From: Paracoccus limosus
GTDB taxonomy: Bacteria > Pseudomonadota > Alphaproteobacteria > Rhodobacterales > Rhodobacteraceae
Length of the DNA stretch: 64,000 nucleotides
Assembly: GCF_009711185.1 (NCBI RefSeq)
Contig: NZ_WMIF01000006.1
Span: 62,001 to 126,000, forward strand
Reading direction: 5' to 3'
Positions within the stretch are counted from its first letter, which is position 1, and each line of letters opens with the position of its first letter. Positions 16,831-26,441 of this stretch are shown here, piece by piece. Position numbers and translations under genes: made by a program. The notes beneath the pieces are model-generated. The model was given only the letters and a program-made list of their open reading frames with translations. It was not told the origin of the DNA and did no database searches.

Positions 16831-17533
16831 AGCCACGGGCATAGCGTCCGGCCAGCCGGCGCGGGTTCGACAGCATCCGCCACAGCCATTCCATCTTGAC
16901 CTGCCGCACCAGTTTCGGCGCGCGGCGCTGATGGCCCGACAGAAAGTCGAGCCCGGCGCCAATCGAGGCAAAGCCGACATTGCCCAAGGCATCGCGGGCG
17001 CGGATGGCAAAGATCTCTTGCCGGGGCGCGCCAAGCGCCAGAAAACACAGCCGAGCGCCGGATTGGCGGATGCGCTCGATGATCTCGGCGCCTTCGTCGC
17101 CCATCGGGTCAAAGGGAAAGCCCGGCGCATGGGTCAAGGTGACGCGCAGCCCCGGCACGCGTTGTTCCATCGCGCGGGCGGCCAGCGCCAGCGAGGTCTC
17201 GCTGCTGCCGATCAGCCCGATGGGCAGGTCTTGGGCTGCGGCCTCGGCCGCCAGCGGCAGCACCAGATCCGAGCCGGGTGCCAGCCGGACCGGCTTGCCG
17301 GCCAGCCGCGACAGCCAGACGATGGGGTTGCCATCGGCGCAGACCAGATCCTGCGCCGCATAGGCCCGGCGAAAGGCCGGTTCTTCGGCCAGACGCTGCA
17401 AATGATCGACGTTGATCGTCGCCAGAGTAAAGCCTGAATTCTCGTTCAGGTTGCGGCGAACTTGCCGCAGAAGTGAGTCAGAATCTGGACAATTGATCCG
17501 AACGGCATTGCCGTCGGGAAAGCTGAACTGCAT
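16766..17533 (-). CDS. WecG/TagA/CpsF family glycosyltransferase
   Basis: Protein of 255 residues with the family pattern FTLATINVDHLQRLAEEPAFRRAYAAQDLVCADGNPIVWLSRL; the ADG segment lies in the active-site region. Family members transfer an N-acetylmannosamine-type or related sugar to a polyprenyl-pyrophosphate-linked sugar at the inner face of the membrane. Later motifs, IGLIGSSETSLALAARAM and ARLCFLALGAPRQEIFA, also fit. It overlaps the upstream GT4 gene convergently by 65 bases and diverges from the O-antigen-ligase-like gene. It probably acts early in repeat-unit assembly after the ExoY-type priming enzyme. Confidence 0.9.
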   Translation of the reverse strand: MQFSFPDGNAVRINCPDSDSLLRQVRRNLNENSGFTLATINVDHLQRLAEEPAFRRAYAAQDLVCADGNPIVWLSRLAGKPVRLAPGSDLVLPLAAEAAAQDLPIGLIGSSETSLALAARAMEQRVPGLRVTLTHAPGFPFDPMGDEGAEIIERIRQSGARLCFLALGAPRQEIFAIRARDALGNVGFASIGAGLDFLSGHQRRAPKLVRQVKMEWLWRMLSNPRRLAGRYARGFTILPGHAAAALRQRGRNRAG

Positions 17534-17645
17534 GATGCAAATCTATCCGGCCTAGGTTGTGGGCAGGATGGGTCGCGCGTGGCCGGAATGCAATCCGCTT
17601 TCGCGCGAACCGTCACGAAACCAGTCGTAGTCAGGGGAATGGCTG

Positions 17646-19067
17646 TTGCCCGCCTTTGCGTTCATGATGCTGCTGCTTTGGCCGGCGGTCACGGCGGTGA
17701 TCTTTGCACGCATGGACAAGCAGGCGGCGCTGGTCTGCACCATCCTGCTGGGTTACCTGATCCTGCCGCCGCTGATCGACATCGACCTGCCGCTGGTGCC
17801 GGGGATCGGCAAGCCGATGATCCCGGCGCTCTCGGCGGCGTTGATCCTGTTCCTGCGCCGCGACATCCCCGACGAGGTGCCGCGCCCGCCCGAATACGGC
17901 ACGCTGGTCACGGTCCTGCTGGTGCTGGTCATGGTCCAGCCGATGCTGACGGCGCTGACCAATCCCGACACGCTGTATGACGGAATCAACGTCCGGCCCG
18001 GCCTGACGATTGCCAATGGTCTGGCCGATACCATGCTGGTCTATATGCAGATCCTGCCGTTCCTGCTGGGCTTTCGCTGGCTGTCGGACCTGCGCGGGGC
18101 CGAGTTGCTGATGCGCGGCCTTGTCACCGGCATCCTGTGCTACAGCCTGCTCATGCTGTTCGAGATGCGCTTCAGCCCGCAGTCGAACATCATCGTCTAT
18201 GGCTATTTCCAGCATGATTTCAGCCAGACGGTGCGCTATGGCGGCTTTCGCCCCATCGTGTTCCTTGAACATCCGCTGTGGGTGGCATTGATCACCATGT
18301 GGGCGTTTTTGTCGGCCATCGTGCTGGCGCGGGGCAATCCGACCCGGCGCAACGTGCTGATCGCCTGTTACCTCGGCTGCATTCTGGTGCTGTGCAAGAC
18401 CGCCGGGTCGCTGATTCAGGCGATGATGGCGGCGCCGCTGATCCTGCTGGCGCGGCCAAGGGTGATGGTGCTGGTGGCGGCGCTGGTGGGTTCGGTTTCG
18501 CTGGCCTATCCGATGCTGCGGGCTTCGCCCATGTCGCCGATGCAGGCCATCGTCAACACCGCCATGGCAGTTTCGCCCGAGCGCGGGCGTTCGCTGGAGT
18601 TCCGTCTGGTCAACGAGGAAAAGCTGCTGGAGCGCGCGCTGGAACGGCCGGTGCTGGGTTGGGGCGGCTGGGGTCGCTCGCTGTTCTACGACCCGGTGGA
18701 CGGTAAGCTCAGCGCCATCCCGGACGGGGTCTGGGTGATCTGGATCGGCGCCAAGGGGATCCTTGGCTATATGGCAATCTTCCTGCTGCTGCTGACGCCG
18801 ATCTGGACGATGATGCGCGCCATTCCGGGCGGGAAGGGCAGCGGTCGGAAATATGAGCTGCTGGTGATGGGCTGCCTGTCGCTGATGGTGGCGATGAACT
18901 GTCTGGACCTGCTGCCGAACGCAACGCAGACGCCGATGACATGGCTCGCGGCCGGGACGCTGTTGGGCAATGCCAGGCGGTTGCTCAAACATGCGCCCCA
19001 GCCCGATGCAGGGCCTGTCGCGGTGGGCAGTCTGCCTAAAAAGGCAGGCATTCGAACAGTTTTATAG
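17646..19067 (+). CDS. O-antigen ligase/polymerase-like membrane protein
   Basis: Integral membrane protein of up to 473 residues with roughly 10-12 hydrophobic segments and a large periplasmic loop near residues 300-370 (SPERGRSLEFRLVNEEKLLERALERPVLGWGGWGRS). The loop pattern ERPxxGWGGWG resembles Wzy polymerases and WaaL ligases. A TTG at 17646 preceded by AGGGGAA is the likeliest start; an ATG at 17664 would shorten it by six residues. Genomic context suggests polymerisation of the repeat unit or transfer of the glycan to a lipid. Polymerase and ligase cannot be distinguished by reading alone. Confidence 0.78.
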   Translation: MPAFAFMMLLLWPAVTAVIFARMDKQAALVCTILLGYLILPPLIDIDLPLVPGIGKPMIPALSAALILFLRRDIPDEVPRPPEYGTLVTVLLVLVMVQPMLTALTNPDTLYDGINVRPGLTIANGLADTMLVYMQILPFLLGFRWLSDLRGAELLMRGLVTGILCYSLLMLFEMRFSPQSNIIVYGYFQHDFSQTVRYGGFRPIVFLEHPLWVALITMWAFLSAIVLARGNPTRRNVLIACYLGCILVLCKTAGSLIQAMMAAPLILLARPRVMVLVAALVGSVSLAYPMLRASPMSPMQAIVNTAMAVSPERGRSLEFRLVNEEKLLERALERPVLGWGGWGRSLFYDPVDGKLSAIPDGVWVIWIGAKGILGYMAIFLLLLTPIWTMMRAIPGGKGSGRKYELLVMGCLSLMVAMNCLDLLPNATQTPMTWLAAGTLLGNARRLLKHAPQPDAGPVAVGSLPKKAGIRTVL

Positions 19068-19164
19068 GTTGGTTCAAACCCGCCGAGGCGGTATGCCTGA
19101 TACGCGCAACAGTTGTTAATGTATTTCGCCTATTCTGGCTTTTGTGAGTTGAAGAGGAATCGCC

Positions 19165-22100
19165 ATGGCCTTGGATCCAAGCCTGGTTTCGGACAGTGAT
19201 ATTGCAATCGTCGGGATGGCGGCGCAATTGCCCGGTGCGGGCGATGTGGCGCAATACTGGGACAACCTGTGCCGGGGCGTGGAGTCGATCCAGCGTCTGC
19301 CGCAGGCCGATCTGATCGCGCGCGGGGAAAGCCGTGCCCGGCTTGCCGATCCGAATTACGTCCCCTCTGCCGCGATCCTGGCCCAATTCGACGAATTCGA
19401 TGCCGAGTTCTTTGGCCTGTCGCCGAAAGAGGCGGCGATCATGGACCCGCAGCACCGCAAGTTTCTGGAAACCTGCTGGCACGCGCTGGAGGATGCCGCC
19501 CATGTGCCCGAGCGGTTTGCCGGCAATATCGGCGTCTGGGCCGGCTGCGGCATGGGCAGCTATTTCTACTGGAACGTGTGCTCGAACCGCGATCTGGTCG
19601 ATGGCGTCGGGCATTTCCTGCTGCGCCATACCGGCAATGACAAGGACTTCCTGTCCACCCGCGTCAGCCATGTCTTTGACCTCACCGGGCCGTCGATCAA
19701 CATCCAGACCGCCTGCTCGACCTCGCTGGTGGCGATCCACATGGCTTGCCAGTCGCTGGTCTCGGGCGAATCCGACATGGCGCTGGCCGGTGGCGTCACC
19801 ATCGAGATGCCGCATGGGCTGGGCTATCTCTACAAGGAAAATGAAATCCTGTCCCCGGACGGGCATTGCCATGCGTTTGATCACCGGGCGCAGGGCACGG
19901 TCTTTGGCAGTGGCGCCGCCGTGGTCGTGCTGCGCCGGCTGAAGGATGCGATTGCCGATGGCGACCATATCTGGGCGGTCATCAAGGGCTCGGCCATCAA
20001 CAATGACGGTGCCGCCAAGGCCGGCTATCTTGCCCCCAGCGTCGAAGGGCAGGCGCAGGCCATTGCCGAGGCGCTGGTGATGTCGGGCGTGGCCTCGGAC
20101 GGGATCGGCTATGTCGAATGCCATGGCACCGGCACCGCGCTGGGCGATCCGATCGAGGTTGCGGCGCTGAATCAGGCCTATGAGCGGGTCGCGGACGGCA
20201 GCCGGCAGGGGCCGTGCCGCATCGGTTCGGTCAAGACCAATATCGGCCATCTCGATACCGCGGCGGGCAGCGCCGGCCTGATCAAGACGGCGCTGGCCGT
20301 GCATCACGGCCGTATTCCGCCCAGCCTTGGCTATGAGGCGCCGAACCCCGCCATCGACTTTGCCGGCGGCCCGTTTCAGGTCAATGACCGGCTGTCGGAC
20401 TGGCCGCTGACCGGGCTGCGGCGGGCCGGGGTGAACTCCCTGGGCGTCGGCGGCACCAATGCCCATGTCGTGCTGGAACAGCCGCCCGCGCCGCAGGCGG
20501 GCGAGGCTGCCGACTGGCCCTTCCAGATCATCGCGGTTTCGGGGCGCAGCAAGGCGGCACTGGACGCCAATGCCGACGCCTTGGCCGAATGGCTGCGGGC
20601 GCATCCCGATGCGGATATGGCCGATCTGTCCTTTACCCTGACGCAAGGCCGGCGCCAGTTCGATCGCCGCCGCGTGCTGGTGGCGCGCGATGCCTCTGAG
20701 GCGGCGAGCCTGCTGGAAAGTGGCGATACCCGTCTGGTCTTTGATCATCAGTTGGTGGCCGAGGGGGCCGAGCCGGTGTTCATGCTGCCGGGTGGCGGCG
20801 CGCAATATGCCGGCATGGCCCGCGACCTTTATGAGACCGAGCCGGTGTTCCGTGACTGGATGGACCGTGGGCTGGACCATATGGCGCAGGCGTATGGCAC
20901 CGACCTGCGCGCGCTGTGGCTGCCCGAACCGGGCGCCGAGGCCGAGGCGGACCGGCGCCTGCTGCAGCCTTCGTTGCAGCTGCCGCTGTTGATGATCACC
21001 GAATATGCGCTGGCGCAGCTGTGGATCAGCTGGGGCGTAACGCCCACGGCGCTGATCGGCCATTCGATGGGCGAGAATACCGCCGCCTGCATCGCCGGGG
21101 TGATGTCCTTTGAGGATTGCATCGGTCTGGTTCGCCTGCGCGGGCTGTTGTTCGACCGGGTGCCGGCGGGCGGCATGCTGTCGGTGCCGCTGGAGCCGGC
21201 AGAGTTCGCCGATGAGCTGGCGGCGCTGGAACTGGATCTGGCCGCCGTGAACGGGCCGGCCATGTCGGTGGTTTCGGGCCCCGATGCGAAGCTGGACGAA
21301 TTCGCCGCACTGATGGCCGCGCGCGAGATCGAATGCCAACGCATCGCCATCTCGATCGCCGCGCATTCGCGGATGCTGGAGGGCATCCTGGCCGAATTCC
21401 GCGCCTATCTGGCCGGCATCCGGCTGAATCCGCCGCAAATCCCGATCATCTCGAACCGCAGCGGCCAGCCGCTGAGCGATGCCGAGGCGGTCAGCCCCGA
21501 TTACTGGGTGCAGCATCTGCGCGGCACCGTGCGCTTTGCCGATGGCATCTCGTGGCTCGCGGCGAACCCTGATCGCATCTTCCTTGAGGTCGGGCCGGGG
21601 CGCGCCATGCAGGCCATGGCCAAGGCGCATCCGGCGGTGAATGCCGGGCAGGTGATCTCGACCCTGCGCCACCGCGACCACGCGACCTCGGATGACAGCT
21701 ATTTCATGGCGGCACTGGCGCGGGTCTGGGCCTGTGGTGGCGTGATCGACTGGGATCAGATCTGGGGCGGCGCACGGCGTCTGCGCCTGTCGCTGCCCGG
21801 CTATCGCTTTCAGCGCAAACGCTATTTCATCGAACGCTCGACCAGTGCTGCGACCGAGGCCGAGGCCGAACTGGCCCGGATCGAGGAAACCGTCGACTGG
21901 GGTTGGCGTCCGGCGTGGAAACTGGCCTCGCCGGGGATCGAGATCGGGCCGCAGGGTCCGGTGGCGCCGCTGGCGCAGGACTGGCTGCTGTTTCTGGACG
22001 ATCTTGGGATCGGCGAGCGTGTGGCGCAGCGGCTGCGCGATCTTGGCCAGCGCGTCGCGACCGTGGCGATTGCTGATACATTCGCCGATCGCGGTGAGGG

Positions 22101-25100
22101 CCGCTTTGCCTTGCCGGTCGAGTCCGACCGCGAGGGATATGAAATGCTGCTGGCGGCGCTGGCGGGGCAGGCGCGCGCGCCGCAGCGCATCCTGCATCTG
22201 TGGTCGCTGACCGGCGATACCGGCTTCCGCGCCGGCTCGAGCCTGCTCAACAGCCAGCTGGAACGCGGCTATTTCGGGCTTTTGCATCTGGCGCAGGCCA
22301 TCAGTGCCGAATTGCCGGATGCCAAGCTGGACCTGATCGCCGTCTGCAATGACGCGCTGCGCGTGGCCGACGAGCCGGCGCCGATGCCGGAAAAGGCCAC
22401 GGCTGCCGGCCCGATCCGGGTCATCCCGCATGAGATGCCCAATGTCACCGCCCGGCTGGTCGATATCCGGCTGACGGGGAAGCGCGGGCTGGACGCCACC
22501 GCCGCCATGCTGGTCGAAGAGGCGCTGGCGCCGCCGGGTGCCGCTATCGCCGCATGGCGCGACAATCGCCGTTTCGAGCAATCGCTGGAGCGGGTGGCAC
22601 TGGCCGATGACGGCATGGCGGGGATCCCGGCGGGCGCGGTCTGTCTGATCACCGGCGGGTTTGGCGGCATTGGTCAGGCCATCGCGATGGAGCTGGCGCC
22701 CCGAGGGGTGAAGCTGGCGCTGACCACGCGCGGCGCGGTCGATGACGGCCGGATTCAGGCGGCGCTGCGGCGGTTGCAGGCGCTGGGAGCAGAGGTGCTG
22801 GCCGTCCGCGCCGATGTGACCAGCCCCGAGGAAATGACCCGCGCCGTGGCAGAGGTGCGGGCCCGCTTTGGCGGTCTGGATGTGGTGCTGCATGCGGCGG
22901 GTCTGGTGCGCGATGCGCTGATCGCGGCCAAGAGCGATGACGACAGCTGGGACGTTCTGGCGCCCAAGCTTCTGGGCACCCGCGCCCTGACCGAGGCATT
23001 GGCCGGGCAACCGCCGCGCATGACGGTGCTGTTTGCCTCGACCTCGTCGGTGATCGCGCCGGCTGGGCAGGCCGATTATGTCGCCGCCAACGAATATCTG
23101 AACGCCGTGGCGCGTTCGGCGCCGCCGGCTCTGGGCCGGGTCGTGGCGGTGAACTGGGGCGTCTGGGCCGATACCGGGATGGCTGCGCGCGCACTGGGGC
23201 TGGATACCGCGGTCGCGGCAGGCGCGCCGGTGGACCGGCCGCTGCTGGATCAGGCCATGCCGATGCCCGCCGGGCGCGAATTCCGCACCGCCCTGCGCAT
23301 GCAGGACTGGATTATCTGCGGCCACAAGACCGTTGCCGGTCAGGCGCTGATGCCCGGCACCGGCTGGATCGAGCTGATTTCCGAGGCGGCGCTGGAATCC
23401 GGGCTGGCGCTGCCCATCGTGATCCGCGATCTGGAGTTCCGCCGTCCGGTTCTGGTCGAGGATACGGCGCTGGTCACCACCCGGGTCGAGCCCGACGGGG
23501 ATGCCCTGCGCGTCTCGATTCTGGACGACCCGCAGGGCGATCCGAATGTCAGCGCGCTGATCCAGCCGCTGGAAGAGGCGGCACCGGCCCCGCTGACCGT
23601 CGCCGGCCCCTGGGATCAGGACGGGCAGGGCGCCGCGCTGGATTCGGCGCAAGAGCGCCAGATGGCCTTTGGCCCGCGCTGGAAAGTGCTGCGCCGGTTC
23701 AGGATCTCGGGCAACGAGGGTGTGGCGCAGCTGGCGCTGGACCCGGCCTTTGCCGCCGAAACCGGGCAATGGATGGTGCATCCCGCGCTGATGGACATTG
23801 CCACCGGCTGGGCCATGGCGCTGATCAAGGGCTGGACGCCGGACACGCTATGGGTGCCGATGGGCTATGGCGCGATCCGGCTTTACCGGCAGCTGCCGGC
23901 CGAGGTGACCAGCCATATCCGCAATGCCGGCGAAAACAGCGATGCGCTGGGTCTGGCGCAGTTCGATATCACGCTGGCCGGGCCGGATGGTGCCATCTGT
24001 GCCGAAATCAAGGGCTTTGCCCTGCGCAAGCTGGCGGCGGCGCTGTCCTCGGCCGCGCCGCGTCGCGCAGCCCCTGCCGCGCGCAGCATGTCACCGGCCG
24101 AGCGGCGCCTGCACCAGAACATCAGTCAGGGCATCCCGGCCGCAGTCGGGCCCGCGATGCTGAGCCGCGCGATCTCGACCGGACTTGCGCAGGTCTATGT
24201 CTCGTCGCTGGACCTGAACGCGCTGATCGCCGAGGCTGGCGTCGTGCAGGATGCCGCCCCCGCCGAGGGCGGGTTCGAGCGGCCCGATCTGGACAGCGAT
24301 TTCGTCGCGCCCACCCCGGGCACCCAGTTGGAGCTGGCCGCGATCTGGTCCGAGCTTCTGGGCATCGCGCAGGTCGGCGCGGCCGACAGCTTCTTTGATC
24401 TGGGCGGGCATTCGCTGATCGCGGTCAGGATGTTTGGCCAGCTGCGCAAGCGTTTCGACGTCGATCTGCCGATCTCGACCCTGTTCGAGGCGCCGACCAT
24501 TGCCCAGCTTGCGGCTTTGGTCGAAGAGCGCACCGGCCCGCGCGAGGTGGTGGCCGACAATATCCGCCAACTGCCAGTCTCGGACCACGTCAAGCGCCGC
24601 TTTCTGGTCGATATGGGCGGGCGCGGCGATGGCACGCCCTTTTTCATGGTCGCGGGGATGTTCGGCAACGTCATGAACCTGCGGCAATTGGCGCAGCGTC
24701 TGGGGGCGGATCGCAAGTTCTATGGTCTGCAGGCGCGGGGACTGCTGGGCGATGATCAGCCGCATGGCAGTTTCGCCGAAGCCGCGCGCGACTATATCGC
24801 CGAGCTGCGCGAGGTGCAGCCGCAGGGCCCCTACCTCTTGGGCGGGTTTTCGGGTGGTGGGCTGACCGCCTATGAAATGGCGCGCCAGCTGCGCGAGGCG
24901 GGGCAAGAGGTGGCGATGCTGGTCATGCTGGACACGCCGCTGCCGCTGCGCGAGCCGCTGAACCGCCAGGACCGGCTGCTGATCCGTCTGGGCGAAATGC
25001 GCGAAGGAGGCTTTGGCTTTTTCCGCAAATGGCTGCGCGACCGTCTGGCCTATGAGGTCGGGCGCCGCAAAAAGGCGCAGGCCCTTGAGGCCGGCGCCCC

Positions 25101-25446
25101 GGCCAGCGAGGGGGCGTTCCACGATCTGGCGATCGAGGCGGCCTTCATCAGCTGGCTACCCGGCATGCAGGTTACGCCTTGGGACGGGCCGGTGGCCATG
25201 TTCCGGCCGCCGCTGGACCGGCGCTGGAAAGTGTCGGGCGGTCGCCATGTGACCACCGGGCGCGAATACCTGCTGGAGGATAATGGCTGGACGCCCTTCA
25301 TGCCCCGGCTGCAAGTGATCGAAGTGCCCGGCGACCATGATTCCATGGTGCTGGAACCCAATGTCCGCCGCATGGCCAGCGTGCTGCGGGATCTGCTGCG
25401 CGAGGCCGATGGCGATGCCCCGGCGCGCGCCAAGGCTGCGGAGTAG
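19165..25446 (+). CDS. Modular type I polyketide synthase KS-AT-KR-DH-ACP-TE
   Basis: Megasynthase of 2093 residues. The ketosynthase (1-440) has an intact triad: C184 in TACSTS, H320 in CHGTGT and H362 in NIGHLDTAAG. The acyltransferase (~525-830) has S634 in GHSMG and H734; the usual HAFH/YASH specificity motif reads IAAH, so malonyl versus methylmalonyl is undecided. The ketoreductase (~1150-1340) has TGGFGGIG with Y1305 and N1309, and an LDD-like aspartate that hints at B-type stereochemistry. The dehydratase (~1370-1650) has H1387 and D1544. The carrier serine is S1750 in GGHSL. The thioesterase has S1896 in GFSGGG, D1923 and H2058. No enoylreductase or methyltransferase. KR before DH reverses the canonical order. 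It heads the PKS-GT2-NRPS operon. Confidence 0.95.
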   Translation: MALDPSLVSDSDIAIVGMAAQLPGAGDVAQYWDNLCRGVESIQRLPQADLIARGESRARLADPNYVPSAAILAQFDEFDAEFFGLSPKEAAIMDPQHRKFLETCWHALEDAAHVPERFAGNIGVWAGCGMGSYFYWNVCSNRDLVDGVGHFLLRHTGNDKDFLSTRVSHVFDLTGPSINIQTACSTSLVAIHMACQSLVSGESDMALAGGVTIEMPHGLGYLYKENEILSPDGHCHAFDHRAQGTVFGSGAAVVVLRRLKDAIADGDHIWAVIKGSAINNDGAAKAGYLAPSVEGQAQAIAEALVMSGVASDGIGYVECHGTGTALGDPIEVAALNQAYERVADGSRQGPCRIGSVKTNIGHLDTAAGSAGLIKTALAVHHGRIPPSLGYEAPNPAIDFAGGPFQVNDRLSDWPLTGLRRAGVNSLGVGGTNAHVVLEQPPAPQAGEAADWPFQIIAVSGRSKAALDANADALAEWLRAHPDADMADLSFTLTQGRRQFDRRRVLVARDASEAASLLESGDTRLVFDHQLVAEGAEPVFMLPGGGAQYAGMARDLYETEPVFRDWMDRGLDHMAQAYGTDLRALWLPEPGAEAEADRRLLQPSLQLPLLMITEYALAQLWISWGVTPTALIGHSMGENTAACIAGVMSFEDCIGLVRLRGLLFDRVPAGGMLSVPLEPAEFADELAALELDLAAVNGPAMSVVSGPDAKLDEFAALMAAREIECQRIAISIAAHSRMLEGILAEFRAYLAGIRLNPPQIPIISNRSGQPLSDAEAVSPDYWVQHLRGTVRFADGISWLAANPDRIFLEVGPGRAMQAMAKAHPAVNAGQVISTLRHRDHATSDDSYFMAALARVWACGGVIDWDQIWGGARRLRLSLPGYRFQRKRYFIERSTSAATEAEAELARIEETVDWGWRPAWKLASPGIEIGPQGPVAPLAQDWLLFLDDLGIGERVAQRLRDLGQRVATVAIADTFADRGEGRFALPVESDREGYEMLLAALAGQARAPQRILHLWSLTGDTGFRAGSSLLNSQLERGYFGLLHLAQAISAELPDAKLDLIAVCNDALRVADEPAPMPEKATAAGPIRVIPHEMPNVTARLVDIRLTGKRGLDATAAMLVEEALAPPGAAIAAWRDNRRFEQSLERVALADDGMAGIPAGAVCLITGGFGGIGQAIAMELAPRGVKLALTTRGAVDDGRIQAALRRLQALGAEVLAVRADVTSPEEMTRAVAEVRARFGGLDVVLHAAGLVRDALIAAKSDDDSWDVLAPKLLGTRALTEALAGQPPRMTVLFASTSSVIAPAGQADYVAANEYLNAVARSAPPALGRVVAVNWGVWADTGMAARALGLDTAVAAGAPVDRPLLDQAMPMPAGREFRTALRMQDWIICGHKTVAGQALMPGTGWIELISEAALESGLALPIVIRDLEFRRPVLVEDTALVTTRVEPDGDALRVSILDDPQGDPNVSALIQPLEEAAPAPLTVAGPWDQDGQGAALDSAQERQMAFGPRWKVLRRFRISGNEGVAQLALDPAFAAETGQWMVHPALMDIATGWAMALIKGWTPDTLWVPMGYGAIRLYRQLPAEVTSHIRNAGENSDALGLAQFDITLAGPDGAICAEIKGFALRKLAAALSSAAPRRAAPAARSMSPAERRLHQNISQGIPAAVGPAMLSRAISTGLAQVYVSSLDLNALIAEAGVVQDAAPAEGGFERPDLDSDFVAPTPGTQLELAAIWSELLGIAQVGAADSFFDLGGHSLIAVRMFGQLRKRFDVDLPISTLFEAPTIAQLAALVEERTGPREVVADNIRQLPVSDHVKRRFLVDMGGRGDGTPFFMVAGMFGNVMNLRQLAQRLGADRKFYGLQARGLLGDDQPHGSFAEAARDYIAELREVQPQGPYLLGGFSGGGLTAYEMARQLREAGQEVAMLVMLDTPLPLREPLNRQDRLLIRLGEMREGGFGFFRKWLRDRLAYEVGRRKKAQALEAGAPASEGAFHDLAIEAAFISWLPGMQVTPWDGPVAMFRPPLDRRWKVSGGRHVTTGREYLLEDNGWTPFMPRLQVIEVPGDHDSMVLEPNVRRMASVLRDLLREADGDAPARAKAAE

Positions 25447-25451
25447 AGTTG

Positions 25452-26441
25452 ATGAGTGCTATCGTGAACCCGACGGTTCAGGTGGTCGTGCTGAACTGGC
25501 GCACGGCCGAAATGTCGCTAGATGCGGTCGAGGCCGCATTGCGCGAGCTTGAGGGCCTCGATGGTGGCGTGACCATCGTGGACAATGATTCCGGCGATGG
25601 CTCGTTCGAGCGGATGCAGGATGCGGCGCAGGCGCGGGGTTGGTCCGCCGACCGCGTGGCGGTGGTGCAATCGGGCTGGAACGGCGGCTTTGGCGCGGGC
25701 AACAACCACGGCATCCGTCAGGGACTGCCCGATGGCCGGCGGCCGGATCTGGTCTATCTGCTGAATTCGGACGCGATTCCGCAGCCAGGTTCGCTCCGGG
25801 TGCTGGTGGACTATATGCGCGCGCATCCCGAAGCGGGGATCATCGGCTCGCGCCTGCGCGGCACCGATGGCGTGCCGCATCGCTCGGCCTTTCGCTTTCC
25901 CTCGGCGGCTTCGGAATTCGAATCCGGCAGCCGCAGCGGCCCGGTGACCCGGCTGTTTCGCAACAAGGTCGTGGCCATGCCGTCGCCGACGGTGTCGGGT
26001 CCGGTGGACTGGACGGCAGGCGCCTCGATGATGATCCGCAGCGATGTGCTGGATCGCATCGGCCTGTTCGACGAAGGTTTCTTTCTCTATTTCGAAGAGA
26101 CGGATCTGTGCCGTCGCGCGGCCGATGCCGGCTTTCAGACGCATTACGTCACCGAAAGTCTGGTCCTGCATATCGGCTCGGTCAGCACCGGGATGAAGAC
26201 CTGGAAGCGGGTGCCGCAATATTGGTATGAATCCCGCCGCCGCTATTTCGAAAAACATCACGGCCGCGCAGGTGCGCTGGCCGCGACCGTGGCCGCGCTG
26301 GGTGGCGAGGTGCTGTGGCGCCTGCGTTGTCTGGTCCAGCGCCGCGAAACGGGTGTTCCTGAAGGTCATTTGGGCCAGTTGACGCGCCACGCCTTGCGCC
26401 GCCAGCCGACCCCTGTTCATATTGAAAAGGGCAAGCCATGA
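25452..26441 (+). CDS. Glycosyltransferase family 2 protein (rhamnosyltransferase-like)
   Basis: GT-A fold glycosyltransferase of 329 residues. [20 protein letters not shown] near the N-terminus, the VDNDSGDGS nucleotide-sugar pocket, [16 protein letters not shown] as the DxD-like region and [22 protein letters not shown] near residue 205 are typical of the rhamnosyltransferase-like GT2 branch. The ATG is five bases after the PKS stop, and its own stop overlaps the NRPS start (ATGA at 26438-26441). The three genes are therefore almost certainly translated from one mRNA, and the enzyme may glycosylate the PKS/NRPS product or link it to the glycan. Confidence 0.9.
   Translation: MSAIVNPTVQVVVLNWRTAEMSLDAVEAALRELEGLDGGVTIVDNDSGDGSFERMQDAAQARGWSADRVAVVQSGWNGGFGAGNNHGIRQGLPDGRRPDLVYLLNSDAIPQPGSLRVLVDYMRAHPEAGIIGSRLRGTDGVPHRSAFRFPSAASEFESGSRSGPVTRLFRNKVVAMPSPTVSGPVDWTAGASMMIRSDVLDRIGLFDEGFFLYFEETDLCRRAADAGFQTHYVTESLVLHIGSVSTGMKTWKRVPQYWYESRRRYFEKHHGRAGALAATVAALGGEVLWRLRCLVQRRETGVPEGHLGQLTRHALRRQPTPVHIEKGKP

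Noticed and set aside
19036-23781. 1581-codon open frame antisense to the PKS
   Set aside because: Same compositional shadow; all PKS catalytic motifs are on the plus strand and the antisense product has no recognisable fold.
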